64,000 nt of DNA from JBGAHD01 sp044226395 (GTDB taxonomy: Bacteria > Pseudomonadota > Gammaproteobacteria > Xanthomonadales > Ahniellaceae), in the NCBI GenBank assembly GCA_044226395.1, contig JBGAHD010000003.1, positions 62,001-126,000 of the forward strand, read 5' to 3'. Both the position numbers and the translations under genes were made by a program. Positions within the stretch are counted from its first letter, which is position 1. Each line of letters opens with the position of its first letter. Below the pieces are notes generated by a model. It worked only from the letters and a program-made list of their open reading frames with translations. It did no database searches and was not told the DNA's origin. Below are positions 1 to 8,209 of the stretch, piece by piece.

Positions 1-3000
1 GCTCGCCGTCGCCTCTTGCCCCGGACGCGCCGCGCGGCCGCCCGGCAACAGGCGACGCAGGCGCTTGCCCAGGTCGTCGATCACGCCAAAGGCCGCGGGG
101 ATGACGATCAGGCTCAGCAGGGTCGAGGTGATCAGACCCCCGATCACCGCGATCGCCATCGGCGCGCGGAAGCTCGAGTCCGAACTCAGGCCCAGCGCGA
201 TCGGCATCATGCCCGCGCCCATCGCCAGCGTGGTCATGATCACCGGTCGCGCGCGCTTGCGGCAGGCGTCGACCAGGGCATCGTGCTGACTCATGCCGTG
301 CTCGTGCTGCGCGATCACCGCGTAGTCGACCAGCAGGATCGAGTTCTTGGTCGCCACGCCGATCAGCATCAGCAAGCCAATCAGCGCGGGCAAGGACAGA
401 TAGTTCTGCGTGACCAACAGCGCGCCGAAGGCGCCGCCCGCGCACAGCGGCACGGCGGTGAGGATGGTCAGCGGCTGCAGGGCGTGATTGAACAGCAGCA
501 CCAGCACCATGTAGATGCAGATCAGGCCCGCGGCCATGGCCAACAAGAAGCCGACGAAGAGTTCGACGAAGACTTCGGCATCGCCGGCATTGAGGAAGCT
601 CACGCCCGGTGGGAGCTTCTTCACGCTGGGCAATTGCTCGACCTGGGCCATCACTTCGCCGAGCGGACGGCCGTTCAATTCCGCCGTCAGCGTGACATTG
701 CGTTGGCGCTGATAACGATCGACCTGGGCCGGACCCGCGTCGAGACGCACCTCGGCCACGGCCGACAGCGGCACCGGGCCGTTCTTGCCGGGCACGCGCA
801 ATTGCGCGATCAGGGCTTCGCGCGACAAGGTCTGATCGTCGAAGCCCACGCGGATCGGCACCTGCCGCTCGGGCAGATTCAATTTGGCCAGGCGTTGACG
901 ATAATCGCCGGCCGTCGCGATGCGCGCGGCCTCGGCGATGTCGGCGGTCGACACGCCCAAATCCGCGGCGCGCGCGGAATTCGGCACGATCACGACTTCG
1001 GGTCGCAACAACGAGGCCGTGGAGCTGATGCTGCCCAGGCCCGGAATCGTGCGCAGCTCGCGCTCGACCGCTTGCGCGGTGTCCGACAGCAACGTCGCGT
1101 CATCGCCCGAGAGCACCAGCTGCATCATCTCGCCCGGCTCGCTCGACACGAAACTCACGCGCGCGCCGGCCAGATCCGCCAGACGCTCGCGCACGATGCG
1201 CTCCATGTCTTTCTGACTGCGCTTGCGCTCGCTGGCCGGACCCCAGTCGAGCACCAAGGTCGCCTTGCGCGCCTCGCCGATGCCGGTCTTGCCCGGGTCG
1301 CCCAAGTCCAGCACGCTGCCGACCGTGGTGTAGACCTGCTGCAGCTCGGGCAGATCCTTGAGCTTGGCGCGCGCGGTCGCGGCCAGCGCGACCGTGTCTT
1401 CGAGTGGCGTGCCCGGCGGCAGTTCCAGACTGAGATTGCTGCGGCCCAAATCCGAAGTCGGGATAAAAGTCGCGGGAATCAACGGCACCAAGGCCAGCGA
1501 CAAAAAGAACAAGCCGGTCGCGATCCACAACGTGCGTCCGCGATGGCGCAGCGCCGCTTCGACCCAGCCGAGATAGCGCTTCATCAGCGGACTGTCGCCT
1601 TCGACTTCCGGATGCGGCTTCAATTGATAGGCCGCCATCATCGGCGTGAGCATGCGCGCGACCATCAGCGAGAACAGCACGGCGGTCGCCGCCGTCCAGC
1701 CGAACTCGCGGAAGAACTTGCCCGGAATGCCGGGCATGAAGGCCACCGGCACGAACACCGCCGCCAGCGTGAAGGACGTCGCGATCACGGCGATGCCGAT
1801 CTCATCGGCGGCGTCGCGCGCGGCGTCGATCGGGCTCTTGCCCATGCGCAGATGGCGCACGATGTTCTCGACCTCGACGATGGCGTCATCGACCAGGATG
1901 CCCACGACCACCGCCAGGGCCAGCAGCGTGATCAAGTTCAGACTGAAGCCAAACGCGTACATCACCGCGAAGGTCGGAATGATCGACAGCGGCAAGGCCA
2001 CGGCCGAAATCCAGGTCGCGCGCCAATCGCGCAGGAACAACCAGACCACGAACACCGCGAGCAGCGAGCCTTCCCACAACATCGTCATCGACGATTCGTA
2101 GGAGCGCTCGGCTTCCTCGACCATGGAACTGGCCAGCACGAATTCGGTGCCGGGGTTGTCTTTCGACAAGCGCGCCAGGACTTCGCGCACGCGCTGGGCC
2201 ACGTCGATTTCGCTCGAGCCGCGCGTGCGCGACACGGAAAAACCCACCACGGGCTCTTCGCCCAGGAACGAGGCCTGCGTCGCATCCGCCGCGCCATCGC
2301 TGATGCGCGCGATGTCCGACAACCGCACCGAGCGCCCGCCCGACAAGGCGATCGCGACGCTTGCCATGTCGGCGGCCGAACGCACGGTGCCGACCGTGCG
2401 CACCACTTGCTCGGCGCCGCCGACTTCGGCCTTGCCGCCGGGTTGTTCGACCTGCACGCGCGCGAGTTGCTGCGATACTTCGCCGGCGGTGATGCCGTAG
2501 GCCTGCAGCGCTTGCGGGTCCAGATCGACGCGCACCTCGCGCTCGACGCCACCGGCGCGCGTGACCGAGCCCACGCCCGGCACGCCGTAAAGCGCGCGCA
2601 TCACGGTGTCGTCGACGTACCAGCTCAGCTCATCGGGCCGCAGGCGCGGATTGCGCACGGCATACGTGAGCAGCGAACCACCGACCAAGGTGACTTTGGA
2701 GACGATGGGTTCCTGAATGTCTTGCGGCAAATCGTTACGCGTGCGCGTGACCGCGTCGCGCACTTGATCGAGCGCCACTTCGATATCGGTCTCGAGATAG
2801 AACTCGATCTGCGTGGTCGAGGTGCCCTCGTTGACGGTCGAGAGCATGCGCTTCATGCCCTCGATCGTGGCGACCGAGTTTTCGATCTTGCGCGTGACTT
2901 CGGTTTCGAGCTGGCTCGGCGCGGCGCCCGGCAGATTGACCGTGACCACGACCATGGGAAACGCGATATCGGGAAAACGCGAAATCGCGAGCTTCTGAAA

Positions 3001-3087
3001 GCCATACAGCCCGGCCACGCACAGCACGAAGAAGATCATCAGCGAGGGCAGGGGCCGTTTGATGGCCCAGGCGGAGACATTGATCAT
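1..3087 (-). CDS. RND-family multidrug efflux permease (HAE1/AcrB type), C-terminus cut by window edge
   Basis: Inner-membrane proton-driven pump subunit that would export drugs or other hydrophobic compounds with the adaptor encoded just upstream. Translation from ATG 3087 starts MINVSAWAIKRP and stays open for 1029 codons to base 1. Family members are about 1020-1050 residues, so only a few residues and the stop are missing. A hydrophobic helix follows the N-terminus (about residues 13-35). A membrane block near residues 335-520 contains GILVDDAIVEVEN (about residue 395), the paired aspartates of the RND proton relay. A second membrane block lies near residues 855-1015. The start lies 2 bases after the adaptor stop, so the two are co-transcribed. 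No outer-membrane channel gene is visible. The substrate cannot be told from sequence. Confidence 0.93.
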   Translation of the reverse strand, partial: MINVSAWAIKRPLPSLMIFFVLCVAGLYGFQKLAISRFPDIAFPMVVVTVNLPGAAPSQLETEVTRKIENSVATIEGMKRMLSTVNEGTSTTQIEFYLETDIEVALDQVRDAVTRTRNDLPQDIQEPIVSKVTLVGGSLLTYAVRNPRLRPDELSWYVDDTVMRALYGVPGVGSVTRAGGVEREVRVDLDPQALQAYGITAGEVSQQLARVQVEQPGGKAEVGGAEQVVRTVGTVRSAADMASVAIALSGGRSVRLSDIARISDGAADATQASFLGEEPVVGFSVSRTRGSSEIDVAQRVREVLARLSKDNPGTEFVLASSMVEEAERSYESSMTMLWEGSLLAVFVVWLFLRDWRATWISAVALPLSIIPTFAVMYAFGFSLNLITLLALAVVVGILVDDAIVEVENIVRHLRMGKSPIDAARDAADEIGIAVIATSFTLAAVFVPVAFMPGIPGKFFREFGWTAATAVLFSLMVARMLTPMMAAYQLKPHPEVEGDSPLMKRYLGWVEAALRHRGRTLWIATGLFFLSLALVPLIPATFIPTSDLGRSNLSLELPPGTPLEDTVALAATARAKLKDLPELQQVYTTVGSVLDLGDPGKTGIGEARKATLVLDWGPASERKRSQKDMERIVRERLADLAGARVSFVSSEPGEMMQLVLSGDDATLLSDTAQAVERELRTIPGLGSISSTASLLRPEVVIVPNSARAADLGVSTADIAEAARIATAGDYRQRLAKLNLPERQVPIRVGFDDQTLSREALIAQLRVPGKNGPVPLSAVAEVRLDAGPAQVDRYQRQRNVTLTAELNGRPLGEVMAQVEQLPSVKKLPPGVSFLNAGDAEVFVELFVGFLLAMAAGLICIYMVLVLLFNHALQPLTILTAVPLCAGGAFGALLVTQNYLSLPALIGLLMLIGVATKNSILLVDYAVIAQHEHGMSQHDALVDACRKRARPVIMTTLAMGAGMMPIALGLSSDSSFRAPMAIAVIGGLITSTLLSLIVIPAAFGVIDDLGKRLRRLLPGGRAARPGQEATAS

Positions 3088-3088
3088 C

Positions 3089-4201
3089 TCAGCCTCCGAC
3101 CACGCGCACCGGATCGCCGTCGCTCAAAAAGGCCGCGCCCTTGCCGATGACGCGCGCGCCGGCGCTCAGGCCCTCGCGCACTTCGACCTCATCGCCGTCG
3201 CGATGACCCAGGTCGACGCGCAGACGATGCGCGCGCTGCTGCTCGTCGACGGTGAAGACATAGCTGTAGCCGTCGCGGCGCACCACCGCCGAGGCGGGCA
3301 CGACCAAGGCCGGTTGCTCGCCCAACAGAATGCGGCCTTCGGCGAACATGCCCGCGCGCAGATCGCCCGGATCGGGCAGGTCGACATAGACGGTGGCCGT
3401 GCGCGTGTTGGCATCGAGCCCCGGCGACAGCGTTCGCACGCGACCCACCACTTCGCCGCCCGCGCGCGTGCGCACACGCACTTCGGCGCCCACGGCGACG
3501 CCGGGCAGATCGGCTTCGCTCAGTTCCGCGCGCCATTCCAGACGACCCTGACGGATCATGCGCATCAGCTCGGCGCCGGCCATGACCACTTGGCCGGGTT
3601 GAACCATGCGTTGCGCGATCACGCCATCGTCGGGCGCGCGCAAGGTGGCGAATTCGACACGCAGCCGCGCGGCATCGCGCTGTGCTTGCGTGGTGGAGAC
3701 CCGCGCCTGCGCCTGCACCACGGCGGCGCGCAGTTGATCGTGATCGGCCTGGCTCAGGAGCTTGCGCGTCATCAACTCGTCGCCACGACGCAGGTTCGAC
3801 TGCGCCAGGACCAAACCGGCGCGCGCTTCTTCGTGCGCCGCCTCGGCTTGACGCAGTTCGCTCTCGACCGTGCGCGCGTCGACCGTCAGCAGCACCTGAC
3901 CTTGCTTGACGTGATCGCCCACTTCGACCGCGACGCGGGCCACGCGCTGGCCGCTCAACTCGACGCCGAGCACCATGTCTTCCCACGCGGCGACCGCGCC
4001 GGACACGGTGACGCCGCGCGTGATCGGTTGCTGTCGCGCTTCGACCAGTTGCACCGCCAGCGCGGCGGCATCGTTCTTCGCCGGGGTCGCGGCGGGCGGC
4101 GCCTTGGCGTCGGCGGCGCCGGATTTATCGCCGCCGCACGCGGCGAGCAGCAAGGCCGCCACCACGGCGGTCGGGGCCAACACTCTCGAGATCGGGGTCA
4201 T
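3089..4201 (-). CDS. RND efflux periplasmic adaptor, HlyD/MFP family lipoprotein
   Basis: Periplasmic membrane-fusion subunit linking the RND pump to an outer-membrane channel. The 370-residue product begins with a lipoprotein signal whose lipobox is LLAAC, predicting acylation at about Cys21. It then shows the usual order: a beta segment with VEVGDHVKQGQVL, an alpha-helical hairpin rich in Ala, Glu and Gln (about 110-185), a lipoyl-like return strand with APDDGVIAQRMVQPGQVV, and a beta-barrel with RVRTLSPGLDANTRTATVYV. It is the first gene of the operon and is followed 2 bases later by the permease. Divergent DNA upstream (4202-4668) would hold the promoter, but no regulator gene adjoins it. 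Confidence 0.93.
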   Translation of the reverse strand: MTPISRVLAPTAVVAALLLAACGGDKSGAADAKAPPAATPAKNDAAALAVQLVEARQQPITRGVTVSGAVAAWEDMVLGVELSGQRVARVAVEVGDHVKQGQVLLTVDARTVESELRQAEAAHEEARAGLVLAQSNLRRGDELMTRKLLSQADHDQLRAAVVQAQARVSTTQAQRDAARLRVEFATLRAPDDGVIAQRMVQPGQVVMAGAELMRMIRQGRLEWRAELSEADLPGVAVGAEVRVRTRAGGEVVGRVRTLSPGLDANTRTATVYVDLPDPGDLRAGMFAEGRILLGEQPALVVPASAVVRRDGYSYVFTVDEQQRAHRLRVDLGHRDGDEVEVREGLSAGARVIGKGAAFLSDGDPVRVVGG

Positions 4202-4668
4202 GGTCGGTCATGGCAATGCTAGAAAGGAAAGCATAGTGGACCCGCGCGCCGCGCACTGCGAACCCGCGCGGGTTCGGCAGGGGTCGCCGCCATGTCCGTG
4301 ATGAGGAAGTGATGCGGTGGGTTCGCGCGCGATCAAGTACCGTCGGTCGCGCCTCGAGCGGGGCCCAGGGCCGGACGCGCGCCAGCGCACGAACTGCCGA
4401 CGACGCGATCACCGATGCCCGCGCGGTCAACGGCGCGCGGGCACGGGGAAGCGAGAAGCCGAGGTCGACGCGGGTCATGAACGGCTCGACGGCCGAGAAG
4501 GGCGGATATTGTAGACCCCTTCGACCCCTGCAGTGCTCCTGCGAATGAGCACAGGCTCGCTGTGCGCAAACGCCGCATGATCGGGGGTGCGGCACGGGCG
4601 CCCGCCACCTACACTGTGGACAAGTCCGGCGCGCGGACGGCGTCGACCCACGGGATCGCGAACGCGAC
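4202..4668. other. Non-coding gap upstream of the RND operon
   Basis: About 470 bases between the divergent adaptor gene and the small gene at 4669. No convincing coding sequence was found. It contains a 10-bp perfect GC-rich hairpin (4416-4425 pairing with 4434-4443, loop of 8). It could be a terminator-like or regulatory structure, or chance in this GC-rich DNA. Promoters in both directions are expected here but I cannot place them with confidence. Confidence 0.4.
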
Positions 4669-4989
4669 ATGACGAGCACCGATGAATCGATCAGGTTGAC
4701 CACCGCGGCGAGCGGGTTCGCTTGGATTTACACGTCCTCGCGTCGACAACATCGCAACCTAGGGCTTTTGCTGGTTTTCCGTTACGGCTTTCTGCGGTGG
4801 GGCATCTATGTGCCGCCCATCACCGACGATGCCATCTACCCTGACTACTGGCGCTGGGACATGCGCATCCACTCGGGATGGGACAATTGGATGGGCTATC
4901 ACCTGATAGCGACCGACCCAGTTAGCGACCGCTTTTTGCGCGAGTTCTACGCCAAGCATTGCGTCAGCACGGAACCTCCAAATCGCTGA
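4669..4989 (+). CDS. Small protein of unknown function
   Basis: A 106-residue reading frame. From about residue 30 onward it is rich in Trp, Tyr and Asp (FRYGFLRWGIYVPP, then WDMRIHSGWDNWMGYHLI). This does not look like a chance frame in GC-rich DNA, and local base use is less GC-skewed than in neighbours. The first 30 residues are less convincing, so the true start may be later or the 5' end may be damaged. No domain recognised. It precedes another unknown gene at 5080. Small aromatic-rich soluble proteins of this sort include immunity proteins, but nothing here establishes that. Confidence 0.5.
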   Translation: MTSTDESIRLTTAASGFAWIYTSSRRQHRNLGLLLVFRYGFLRWGIYVPPITDDAIYPDYWRWDMRIHSGWDNWMGYHLIATDPVSDRFLREFYAKHCVSTEPPNR

Positions 4990-5079
4990 ACGCCCCGCGC
5001 GCCCGCCGCGCGATGGACGCCCCGCGAGCCCCGTGCTACATCGACACCTGCCGCTCGAAACCCGCACTCGAGGACACCC

Positions 5080-5589
5080 ATGACCCTGGACACCCTCGTG
5101 CAAGCCACGACGATCCTGGCCAATCTCTCGGCCTTCGTGGGCATTCCCTTCGCCGTGTGGGTGTTCTTTCACGATCGCCGACGCGCGCAGCAGGAACGCG
5201 AACTCGCGACCTTTCAAACTTTGCAAGCCGAATACGGCGAGTTCCTGCGCCTGTGTTTCGATCATCCCGAGTTGCACCTGTATCACTATCAAGACGCCGC
5301 CACCGCCAACCTGACGGCCGAGCAGCGCGCGCGTCGCGAGATCGCCTTCGATCTTCTGGTCTCGATCCTCGAAAGCGCGTATTTCCACTATCACCAGGGC
5401 CACGACACCGCGTTCAAGCGGCGCCAGTGGACCGGTTGGGAACGGTATCTGCGCGAGTGGGTGAGTCGCGGCGATTTTCGCGCGGCGTGGAAGGCCGATC
5501 TGGGATCGCAGTTCGACAGCGAGTTCGTGCGCTACGTCAACGCGGTGACGCGCGATACCGAGCGCGTGGTGCCGCCTTCGGGCGATTGA
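5080..5589 (+). CDS. Membrane-anchored protein of unknown function
   Basis: A 169-residue product with one N-terminal hydrophobic helix (about residues 8-30). A short basic stretch HDRRRAQQERE follows, then a soluble helical domain rich in Phe, Tyr and His (YGEFLRLCFDHPELHLYHY, later SILESAYFHYHQG). The positively charged side after the helix suggests a cytoplasmic C-terminal domain. I do not recognise the family; the layout resembles small membrane proteins often annotated only as hypothetical. The ATG is embedded in GAGGACACCCATGACC, which matches the core of the dispersed repeat found elsewhere in the window. Confidence 0.7.
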   Translation: MTLDTLVQATTILANLSAFVGIPFAVWVFFHDRRRAQQERELATFQTLQAEYGEFLRLCFDHPELHLYHYQDAATANLTAEQRARREIAFDLLVSILESAYFHYHQGHDTAFKRRQWTGWERYLREWVSRGDFRAAWKADLGSQFDSEFVRYVNAVTRDTERVVPPSGD

Positions 5590-5768
5590 GGTTCGCGCGG
5601 CGCGTTGTGCGGGCGCGAGGCGATGTGTCTGCATTTGTGGGTGAATGTGACTGCGCGTGCGTGGCGTCTCACTGTTGAAGCGCAAACGCCATCGCGCCAT
5701 GCATCGGGCACGAACACCTCCATCGATCACGACGTGAGCCGCGCGCGCTCGTGCAGTAACCTCCCACC

Positions 5769-6998
5769 ATGGACTCGATGATCGTGGCCGCGGGGCGCGC
5801 GTTGGCGGTGGGCGATGTGCTGGGCGCGCTCAAGCGCGTGGCGCTGCGCGACGACCCACCGGCCTTGGCCTTGCGCGGCATCGCGATGGCGCGGCTGGGC
5901 GACTACGCGCGGGCGCGCGACTTGCTGCGCGCCGCCGCGCGACGCTTCGGCGCGCGAGAGGCCGTGGCCCGCGCGCGGTGCCACGTGGCGGAAGCCGAAG
6001 TGGCGCTGGCCTTGCGCGAACTCGAAGGCTCGCCGCAAGCGCTGGCCCGCGCGACGGCCGTGCTCGAGGCCCGCGGCGATCGCCTCAACGCGCGTCAGGC
6101 ACGGTTGATCGCGGCGCGTCGGAGCTTGTTGCTTGGTCGCCTCGATCTGGCCGAAGCGGCGATGGCCGGCCTCGGCGAGCTCGATCCGCGCGAAACGCCG
6201 CCGACGTTGCAGGCCGTGGCCGCGCTCGTGCGCGCCGAGATCGCCCTGCGCGCGCTTCGCATTGGGCCCGCGCAGACCGCGCTCGATATCGCCACGCAAG
6301 CGGCCGAGCGCGCGGGCTTGCCCGACCTCATCGCCGAGATCGCCGACACTCGCGCCGTGCTCGAACGTCCCGCGGCGCGTTGCTGGCGTCTCGGCGAGGA
6401 AGGCCTACTGCGGCTCGCCGAAGTCGAAGCCCTGCTCGACGCGCGCACGCTCGTCATCGATGGTTGTCGTCGCGAGCTGCGCGTCGGCACGCAAGCCTTG
6501 ATGCTCGCGCGGCGACCGATTCTGTTCGCGCTGTTGCGCGAGCTCGCGTTGGGTTGGCCGGGCGATGTCGATCGACAAGACCTGATCGCGCGCGTGTTCC
6601 GCGCGCGGCGCATCGATGAAACCTGGCGCGCGCGTTTGCGCGTCGAGATCGGCCGACTGCGCGCGCTGATCGCGCCGATGGCGACGATCGAGGCGAGCGC
6701 GCGGGGTTTCGTGCTCACGCCGCGTGAGCATCGTGATGTCGTCGTACTCGCGCCGCCGATCGAAGGCGAGACGGGTGCCGTGCGCGCGCTGCTCGACGAT
6801 GGCGCGGCGTGGTCGACTTCGGCACTTGCCTTGGCGTTAGGCGCGAGTCAGCGCACGGTGCAGCGCGCGCTCGCGGGCCTAGCCGCCTCGGGGCAGGCGC
6901 GCGCGATCGGTCGTGCCCGCGCGCGACGCTGGCTGGCGCCGCCGCTGTCGGGATTCACGACGATCTTGTTACTCCCGGTCGCGCTGGCCACGGACTAG
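5769..6998 (+). CDS. Transcriptional regulator with helical TPR-like N-terminus and two helix-turn-helix regions
   Basis: A 409-residue product, probably cytoplasmic. Residues 1-210 are Ala/Leu/Arg-rich helical pairs of TPR type (LGDYARARDLLRAAARRFG). Residues about 240-320 resemble a winged-helix segment of the OmpR C-terminal kind, ending DETWRARLRVEIGRLRALI. A second helix-turn-helix lies near the C-terminus (LALALGASQRTVQRALAGLA). The last 20 residues are hydrophobic. It lies 43 bases upstream of the beta-propeller gene at 7042 in the same direction, suggesting a two-gene unit in which it may control or sense something related to that protein. The ligand and targets are unknown. Confidence 0.75.
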   Translation: MDSMIVAAGRALAVGDVLGALKRVALRDDPPALALRGIAMARLGDYARARDLLRAAARRFGAREAVARARCHVAEAEVALALRELEGSPQALARATAVLEARGDRLNARQARLIAARRSLLLGRLDLAEAAMAGLGELDPRETPPTLQAVAALVRAEIALRALRIGPAQTALDIATQAAERAGLPDLIAEIADTRAVLERPAARCWRLGEEGLLRLAEVEALLDARTLVIDGCRRELRVGTQALMLARRPILFALLRELALGWPGDVDRQDLIARVFRARRIDETWRARLRVEIGRLRALIAPMATIEASARGFVLTPREHRDVVVLAPPIEGETGAVRALLDDGAAWSTSALALALGASQRTVQRALAGLAASGQARAIGRARARRWLAPPLSGFTTILLLPVALATD

Positions 6999-7041
6999 AT
7001 TGCTCGCCACCCGGCCACCGACGCGCCGAGAAGGAGTAGAC

Positions 7042-7728
7042 ATGAACGCGACCTCCACCGCCACCCGCGACACCGTCGCCGCCGCGCCCACGCGCGACGC
7101 CGACATCGTGCGCGAATACGGCCCGTTTCCCGGCGCCGAACGCATTCACGGCGTGAGCCACGACGGCCGCCACATCTGGGCCGCGACAGGCGAGCGCATT
7201 CTCGCGATCGATCCCGCGAGTGGCGCCGTCGCGCGCTCGCTCGACTGCCCCTCGCACGCGGGCACCGCGTTCGACGGCACGTATCTGTATCAAATCGCGG
7301 AAGCCCGCATTCATCGCCTGGACCCGGCCACGGGCAAGATCCTCGATTCGATTCCCGCGCCGGGCGCGGGCGGCGATTCGGGGCTGACCTGGGCCGAGGG
7401 CAGTCTGTGGGTCGGCGAATATCGCGCGCGCAAGATTCATCAAATCGATCCGCGCACGGGCGAAGTGTTGCGCACGATCGAATCCAACCGCTTCGTCACC
7501 GGCGTAACCTGGGTCGACGGCGAACTCTGGCACGGCACCTTCGAAGGCGAGGACAGCGATCTGCGCCACATCGACCCGCGCAGCGGCGAAGTGCTCGATC
7601 GCCTGCGCATGCCGGCGGGCACCATGGTCAGTGGCCTGGAATCCAACGGCGCGGACCTGTTCTATTGCGGCGGTGGTTCCAGCGGCAAGGTGCGGGCGGT
7701 GCGCAAGCCCAAGGCGCGCGCGGGGTGA
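7042..7728 (+). CDS. Beta-propeller protein, glutamine-cyclotransferase-like or Vgb-like
   Basis: A 228-residue product made of repeated blades of about 40 residues, seen as recurring I-D-P-x-[ST]-G-x-V turns (AIDPASGAV, RLDPATGKI, QIDPRTGEV, HIDPRSGEV) with GHxI/LWVG-type strands. This fits the small propeller group that includes glutamine cyclotransferase and virginiamycin B lyase. No catalytic residues can be assigned, so enzymatic activity is uncertain. There is no signal peptide. AAGGAG at 7031-7036 is a good ribosome site and fixes the ATG at 7042 over in-frame upstream starts. It is likely co-transcribed with the regulator at 5769. Confidence 0.75.
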   Translation: MNATSTATRDTVAAAPTRDADIVREYGPFPGAERIHGVSHDGRHIWAATGERILAIDPASGAVARSLDCPSHAGTAFDGTYLYQIAEARIHRLDPATGKILDSIPAPGAGGDSGLTWAEGSLWVGEYRARKIHQIDPRTGEVLRTIESNRFVTGVTWVDGELWHGTFEGEDSDLRHIDPRSGEVLDRLRMPAGTMVSGLESNGADLFYCGGGSSGKVRAVRKPKARAG

Positions 7729-8209
7729 GCGAAGGCTCGCCAAGTTGAATGCGGAAGGCGCGAGTGGGTTGGTGAGAACTGGCCCACGCGCGTTGTTCCA
7801 AACGGGACATCGCATCAGAAGGAATCGCTTCTATTCGGCTCAATGTCCGCGTCTTGTCTCGGCATGCGTTGTCGTGAGGGGTGAGCGCGGCGAGCCGTCA
7901 TCGACGTCGGGATCCTAGGAAGGATCAAGAATCGAGTTTGACCTCGGCGCGCGGAGCACGATAAAGCGCGGTCTCATCGCGCCGCACCGCGTGCCCAACC
8001 TCAATGCACCGCCGAGCCCCCATTGACCGCGCGACGTTCGCTTTCGATCATGGCTGTCCGCGAGCGGACACGCGGCGCCGCGATGGCGTGGATTCGGTCC
8101 GAAAACAGCGGCTTGCATTCGCGCACGACCATGGCACGAGGCTTGCTGTGCGCTTTTCGTGCGCGCCTCGAAGCGCGAGTCGTTTGGCGCCAAGTCGGGA
8201 GCCCGAGTC
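7729..8209. other. Non-coding gap with a weak hairpin after the propeller gene
   Basis: About 480 bases with no convincing coding sequence. At 7724-7741, overlapping the stop codon of the upstream gene, a 7-bp hairpin (one G-T pair, GAAG loop) could end transcription, but no T-run follows it. A GGGAG motif at 8197-8201 lies just ahead of the permease start at 8210. Confidence 0.35.

Noticed and set aside
16..3150. Long open frame on the plus strand over the RND permease
   Set aside because: Its translation is Arg/His/Gln-rich low-complexity, the mirror of the genuine minus-strand permease in GC-rich DNA.
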